From Carnegiea gigantea (taxonomy: Eukaryota; Streptophyta; Magnoliopsida; Caryophyllales; Cactaceae), in assembly GCA_029747015.1 (NCBI GenBank), contig JAKOGI010002985.1, positions 1 through 64,000 of the forward strand: 64,000 bases of DNA, in the 5' to 3' direction. Made by a program: the position numbers and the translations under genes. Positions 59,750-64,000 of the stretch are shown one piece after another (within the stretch, counting starts at the first letter, position 1; each line of letters starts with the position of its first letter). The notes under the pieces were generated by a model, which made no database searches, was not told the origin of the DNA, and saw only the letters and a program-made list of their open reading frames with translations.

Positions 59750-61621
59750 AAAATTTTAACCCAGATGAGGACACAATGGGGGAAACGGCAGCAAAAAGTT
59801 ATCCATGTGAGAAAACTGGTTTGGGAAGGTAAACCCCAACATGCTTGAGTGTTTGACCTTGACTTTTGTTGATTGTCATTGCGAACACTAATTTAATTGG
59901 GATTTGACGTCTTTCTAATGAAAATGGTGTGTTATCTAAAGATGGTGCCAAGTTAATACGTGGAATAACCACTTTTTGCCCAATATTGTGACCAGTAATA
60001 ATCCTTGCTTCTAAAACCTTACTCCCAAGATGTTCAACAATCAAGCGTGTCCCATTACACAACCCCAAATGTGGATCAATATTCAATAAGACCATTGGTA
60101 CACCTAGTTTCAATTGAATTTCATGGTTGGGCAAGCCTGAGAAAGTCAACCCATGTAGTATTTTCGGTGGGTGAATGTCATCGATGTCGGGATGTTTATT
60201 GCTCTCTTGAAATGTATCTTAACTCAAGTATGTGTGACAACTTCCAAGAAGCATTCCGAAAATTTGGGAGTTCATTTGATCAACATCTTTGTTTGTAGCA
60301 GCAAGTATGCAGCGTTTCTGCATGTAAGAACCGTCATTATATCTAGTATATAACTCAGGGCAAATTTCTTATATTAGGTTGTCCAAACCATGATTGTCAT
60401 TTGGTATGAGGAACTCAGAAGGGATTTGTATCTAGTTGGCCTCGCTCCATTTTTGCAATGATATACCTTTTAATGTGCCATTACTGACACTTAGGATCCA
60501 ATCTACAAAATGTTGCAACCGCTTGTATTCATCGTGTGGTAAGTGTGGATCCGTAAGTTGCATGTTGATCCTTAAATGCATGACTTTGCAATAAGGCCAG
60601 AAACAGGACCTAGAAATTGATACTGCAACTGTCTGCTCTTCCGCCTTTTGTGACAATGGGAAGTGCTTCCCTGATATCGCCACCAAACACAAACAATTTT
60701 TCACCAAATGGTTGATGTTCATTTCCACATCTATCCCTAAACGTACGATCCACTATCAGAAAAACATAACCTTGCATCATTAGTGCCTCATCCTATATTA
60801 CCAATGTTGTTTGATGGATCAACTCAGCCAACACTAAATGGTTAGAAAAGAAGCAATATAATGTGTTTGTCGCATTAATAGGGATCTTGAACATTGAGTG
60901 AGCAGTTTTCCCTAAGGGTAGTAATAATGCTACTATTCCGAACGACGCAACTGATAGAATAATTTTTCTTTTCGAACGAAGGGCAGCAATAATAGCTTTC
61001 CAAACATAGGTCTTGCTTGTTCCGCCACTACCATATACAAGGAAGCATCCTCCTTCATTACAATTGTCAACAGTAATAAGATTTTAAAACACCTCCATCT
61101 GGTAGGAGTTTAATGAAGGAAGTAACAAAGTTAAAGTAACAGCTTCTTTGGCAATGTCATAATTTAATTGCTCCTTAATTAACCGATTTCTAAGCAGTTG
61201 TGCAACATCAAAAGAGGGCAATGGCATCACAAGGAAGTCTTTTAAGGAATGACCATTTCTATTTAGAATAACTTGCAGTTCATATAATCTAAGATTTTTC
61301 CTTTGTTCAGTACTTAAATGCAAGTCATCATCCTGATGTTTAATCTTGGTTCCAAATCATCAGTCAAGTGTTCCCAGTGATCTTCCCATAGTACATCAGG
61401 TTGTGTAATCTCATTGTCTATAAGTATGGAGCAAAACATACTCCGTAGTTGCGCCCTAGTAGCCCATGTCGCTGCTGCAGTATGAGCATCATCCCATTCA
61501 CTATTATCAGTTACCAATCCCCTTGCATAGCATGCTTCACAGAATGTAGGGTACAATATGCCATGAACTGTTCTCAGGTCATTAAAGCACGTGGCCGCAC
61601 GAACAATAGTAAGCAGCATTC
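59750..61621 (-). pseudogene. Helitron helicase (PIF1-like) half of Rep/Hel
   Basis: In minus sense: 61314-61621 encodes the linker with HGILYPTFCEACYARGL, typical before the helicase. The Walker A region lies at 61009-61035 and reads GSGGTSKT, where GxGGTGKT is expected (Gly to Ser). Then come an *DEALMMQ motif (Walker B) with a stop before it and a GGDIREALPIV segment (60640-60690). At 59799-60149 is the C-terminal domain with GLPNHEIQLKLGVPMVLL, NGTRLIVEHL and AMTINKSQGQTLKHVGVYLP (motif VI), followed by VFSHG and AAVS near 59760-59810. A 5'-3' helicase of this type unwinds the donor during rolling-circle transposition. Frameshifts and stops make it inactive. Confidence 0.88.
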
Positions 61622-64000
61622 TCAAGTAATATCACTCTCCTGAGTTAGAATTTGCAAATGGTAGTCTTCCAATACATACCCGCTGTTAATGTCTAGTCCA
61701 CTTTTTGACACTCCTATTCCGAACATAATACATCGGGAATTTAGCAAATGTGTATTGCTTTGCTTGAGAGTCATCCGCATTGACTTGAAGCCATGTCGTG
61801 AGCATACTAATTTGTTGCCTACCATATCAAGAACATCATCCAAGTTATCACCTTCTTTGAAAAGAATGTTATGCTGCCTTGGTAAATTGTACTGTAGCAT
61901 TTCAATAGATGGGTACCAGTATGTTATTTCAAACTCAAACATTCACCACATTACATCTATAGCTAACACGTATCTACCATCTAGATATTGTGTAATCTCA
62001 TCAACATCTGAATGTTGATTGTGGCCTCCTTCTCCATTATGTTGACCATTTTCATCAAGGACAAATGTAGCTTGATTGGGACCTTTATGCATATACTTAT
62101 AAAGGTATTTGATAACCTTCTTTTGTGCACAATGCTCAACATTGATGTGTGCATCATACTTCATACACAAATCACGATAATATATAGAACAACCCACCGA
62201 TTATCAATCTGATTGCCATTAATAGTAATCATTCTACCATCATCTCTACACTGATATCTAACAAACCTATTTTCTTCAATAGTTGTGTAGTTAGTAAAGT
62301 TCTTTGGGTAGTGCTTTGTGCATAATGGTCTATCTATACAGGGAAGATAAGGATTAATTACCCCACCTGGCCCATGTATCATGTGCTTCGAAATGGTTTC
62401 ATATGTAAGTGGATCTTCATCTTGATCGTAAAGCTCGGCACAAATGAAGGCATTGATATCCTTAGAGTAAGTAGGTTTGTCATTAGTAGTAAAGGTCAGG
62501 AGAATATGAACATAGGGTAACCCTCGTTTTTGAAATTCAATAATACATATATATCTACAAAATTAAAAACAAATAAAGTCACTAACACTTGTTATAGCAA
62601 AATGCAAGAAACTGTTGTCCAATTAATATAGTTGTGTTGACAATGTTGCACCAGTGCAAACGGACCTGCAATAACGGTGCCAAAGAAATTTTTCTCCTTG
62701 AAATCTCACATCAACTCCTGCAGTCGTAATCAAAAGACATAGGCTACAATATCTAGCCTGTCATTTGCATATTGTCCTGGTTGTTGATCGAGTGTTTCTC
62801 GTATCTCTGGCCAATTTAGTTACAGGTAAATGTGATAAAGAACTCTGGTACTTAATATGTGCACATATTGCCATCGCATCAAGGAAGTGTTTCCTCATGT
62901 ACCGCGGACCTCCAGTAAAAGAGGAAGGTAGGATGCACCTTCGACCAATGGTGCTGCCATTAGATTCGCCAATGGTGATAGCGTCTTCTAAACCAACATA
63001 CAGTTCTATACGCAATGCATTTTTGTGGTCTCATATGTAACAAAGACGTTCATGCTCAATAACAGTATAACAATCAACTGCAAATTGAAGGAATAGTAAA
63101 CTATATTCTGTATGCATAATATTGGAGCAATGTAATACCTCCACGGTGGTTACTTGACCCTTCAGCTAATGGAATGCCATATACACATCCATCTGTTCCA
63201 AAGGAAAATAAGAGCGGATATTGGAGGGCTATATAAGAAGGATGGGTCCCATATATTCACCTTACATTTTTGACAACTGTTCTTAATATTATGTCAGTAC
63301 AAATAGCCTCTGCACCTTCACTGCCAACAATAAGAGCAGCAACTTCATCAGCAGATGATCATATATATTGCCCCATGGCCTTGCAATGATGATGCGAATG
63401 TGCATATCATGAACATTATGAATGATGATAATGTCTCTTACCTGGTGAAATATTTGGACATACGGATTGCATGCATTCAACATTTATTGCAAATTCTCTA
63501 TGGTGGATGAATTGACCCCATTTAAATAGCTTCCCCTCCTGAAAGCATTAATTCTATTGCGAGACTCATGCTGCGTGTCATAAATATAAAGTTGTTCAAA
63601 TCATGGGGCATGGCCTTCAGGTGGTGTTAACGACCTGATTTGATGATAGTTTCTCCACTTATACGAAATGTGTATGGTCTACGACCATCCATAATAGAGT
63701 AATCAATAGTTGCTCCCACCAAAGTGAAAGACAACATGGAGTTATAAATGCAGCTATTCTTTATAAAAATTCTATCATCAAACAATGAAATAAGAAGAGG
63801 CGGGGTGTAGGTAAAGGAGTCAATCTAACTTGACCAAAGTGGCAACATATCCTAAAGTGAGGTCATGATTTCTGTCGCCGCGCACCTTCTTGTCATACTA
63901 CATCCTTGCATTATAATGGGGGCAATTAGTCATGGTTCCAGTGAATGTCCACCACTGTGTGAATCCTCTCACATACATGTTCCACCCTGATTGTGACAAA
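61622..64000 (-). pseudogene. Helitron Rep (HUH endonuclease) half of Rep/Hel, 5' incomplete
   Basis: Helitron_like_N segments run from the right edge: a YTFRISGE segment (63650-63680), ACNPYVQIFHQVRD (63430-63480), EVAALIV and THPSYIALQYPLLF segments (63200-63340), GRRCILPSSFTGGPRYMRKHFLDAM (62860-62950) and a TFTCNP-like segment (62810). The HUH motif at 62506-62514 reads Tyr-Val-His in EFQKRGLPYVHILL, so the first metal-binding His is lost. The Tyr motif KYLYKYMHKG (about 62085-62115) keeps both tyrosines. HUH Rep nicks and rejoins the element ends. Stops, frameshifts and at least one candidate intron separate the blocks. The N-terminus is outside the window. Confidence 0.88.
62555..62665 (-). 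other. Candidate spliceosomal intron in the Helitron Rep gene
   Basis: In minus sense the Rep block FGTVIA ends at CAG/GTCCG (donor at 62665) and the next block starts after TTTTGTAG (acceptor at 62555). The 111 bases between are T-rich near the 3' side and have no Rep homology. Joining leaves the downstream block one base out of frame, so either a small indel followed or the exact boundary differs. Confidence 0.55.

Larger units (their letters stand above)
56666..64000 (-). mobile_element. Helitron, 3' part (5' end outside the window)
   Basis: A minus-strand Rep/helicase gene and an RPA-like gene lie upstream of a Helitron-type 3' terminus. In element sense the end reads CCCGAGGCAACGCATGGG, a weak hairpin, then TCTTGGCTAG, fitting the CTRR rule. 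The base before CTAG on the plus strand is A, so the element abuts a host T in element sense, as expected. The 5' TC end must lie beyond 64000. Rolling-circle replication is the known mechanism; key residues are altered (see the gene entries), so this copy looks inactive. Confidence 0.8.

Overview
This window reads as intergenic chromatin of a flowering plant, probably a eudicot, although the species cannot be fixed from the sequence. It is AT-rich, full of microsatellites and made almost entirely of nested, mostly decayed transposable elements, plus one integrated pararetrovirus. I found no convincing host protein-coding gene, tRNA, rRNA or CRISPR array. Almost every coding region is a broken mobile-element gene.

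Layout: (1) 1-7683: microsatellites and AT-rich DNA with a decayed minus-strand Ty1/Copia gag at about 4440-6165. (2) 7684-19845: a minus-strand Ty3/Gypsy element of Athila type, with two LTRs, a tRNA-Asp primer-binding site and gag-protease but no reverse transcriptase or integrase. A 4.76-kb candidate solo LTR (11212-15973), carrying 46-bp and 60-bp tandem arrays, is nested in it. (3) 20047-27278: a second, younger plus-strand member of the same gag-protease family with a perfect ATAAA target duplication. (4) 27284-30386: a CACTA (En/Spm) transposase remnant ending in a CACTA-type terminus, followed by a GC-richer stretch of unknown origin to about 31600.

(5) 32500-33115: a 5'-truncated RTE-type LINE. 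(6) 36126-about 47210: an endogenous caulimovirid pararetrovirus, in the order tRNA-Met primer site, coiled-coil ORF, coat protein with zinc knuckle, movement protein, protease, RT-RNase H, unidentified ORF, TATA promoter and poly(A) signal. Its coat-protein gene is split by a 4.7-kb RTE LINE (36909-41623, minus strand) flanked by a perfect 16-bp target duplication. (7) 47841-48979: long dinucleotide and trinucleotide repeats. (8) 49786-55024: a complete but dead Tork/Tnt1-like Copia element with both LTRs. (9) 56666-64000: the 3' part of a minus-strand Helitron carrying an RPA-like gene and a Rep/helicase gene; its 5' end lies beyond the window.

The insertions give relative ages. The solo LTR is younger than the minus-strand Athila element. 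The LINE is younger than the viral integration. The plus-strand Athila element is among the youngest insertions, with about 1.8% LTR divergence by hand count. Many premature stops read as CAG to TAG or TGG to TAG/TGA, as expected for deamination of methylated cytosines in silenced DNA. The points most worth following are the pararetrovirus gene order and its unidentified last ORF, the two-copy gag-protease family without polymerase, and the RPA-carrying Helitron.
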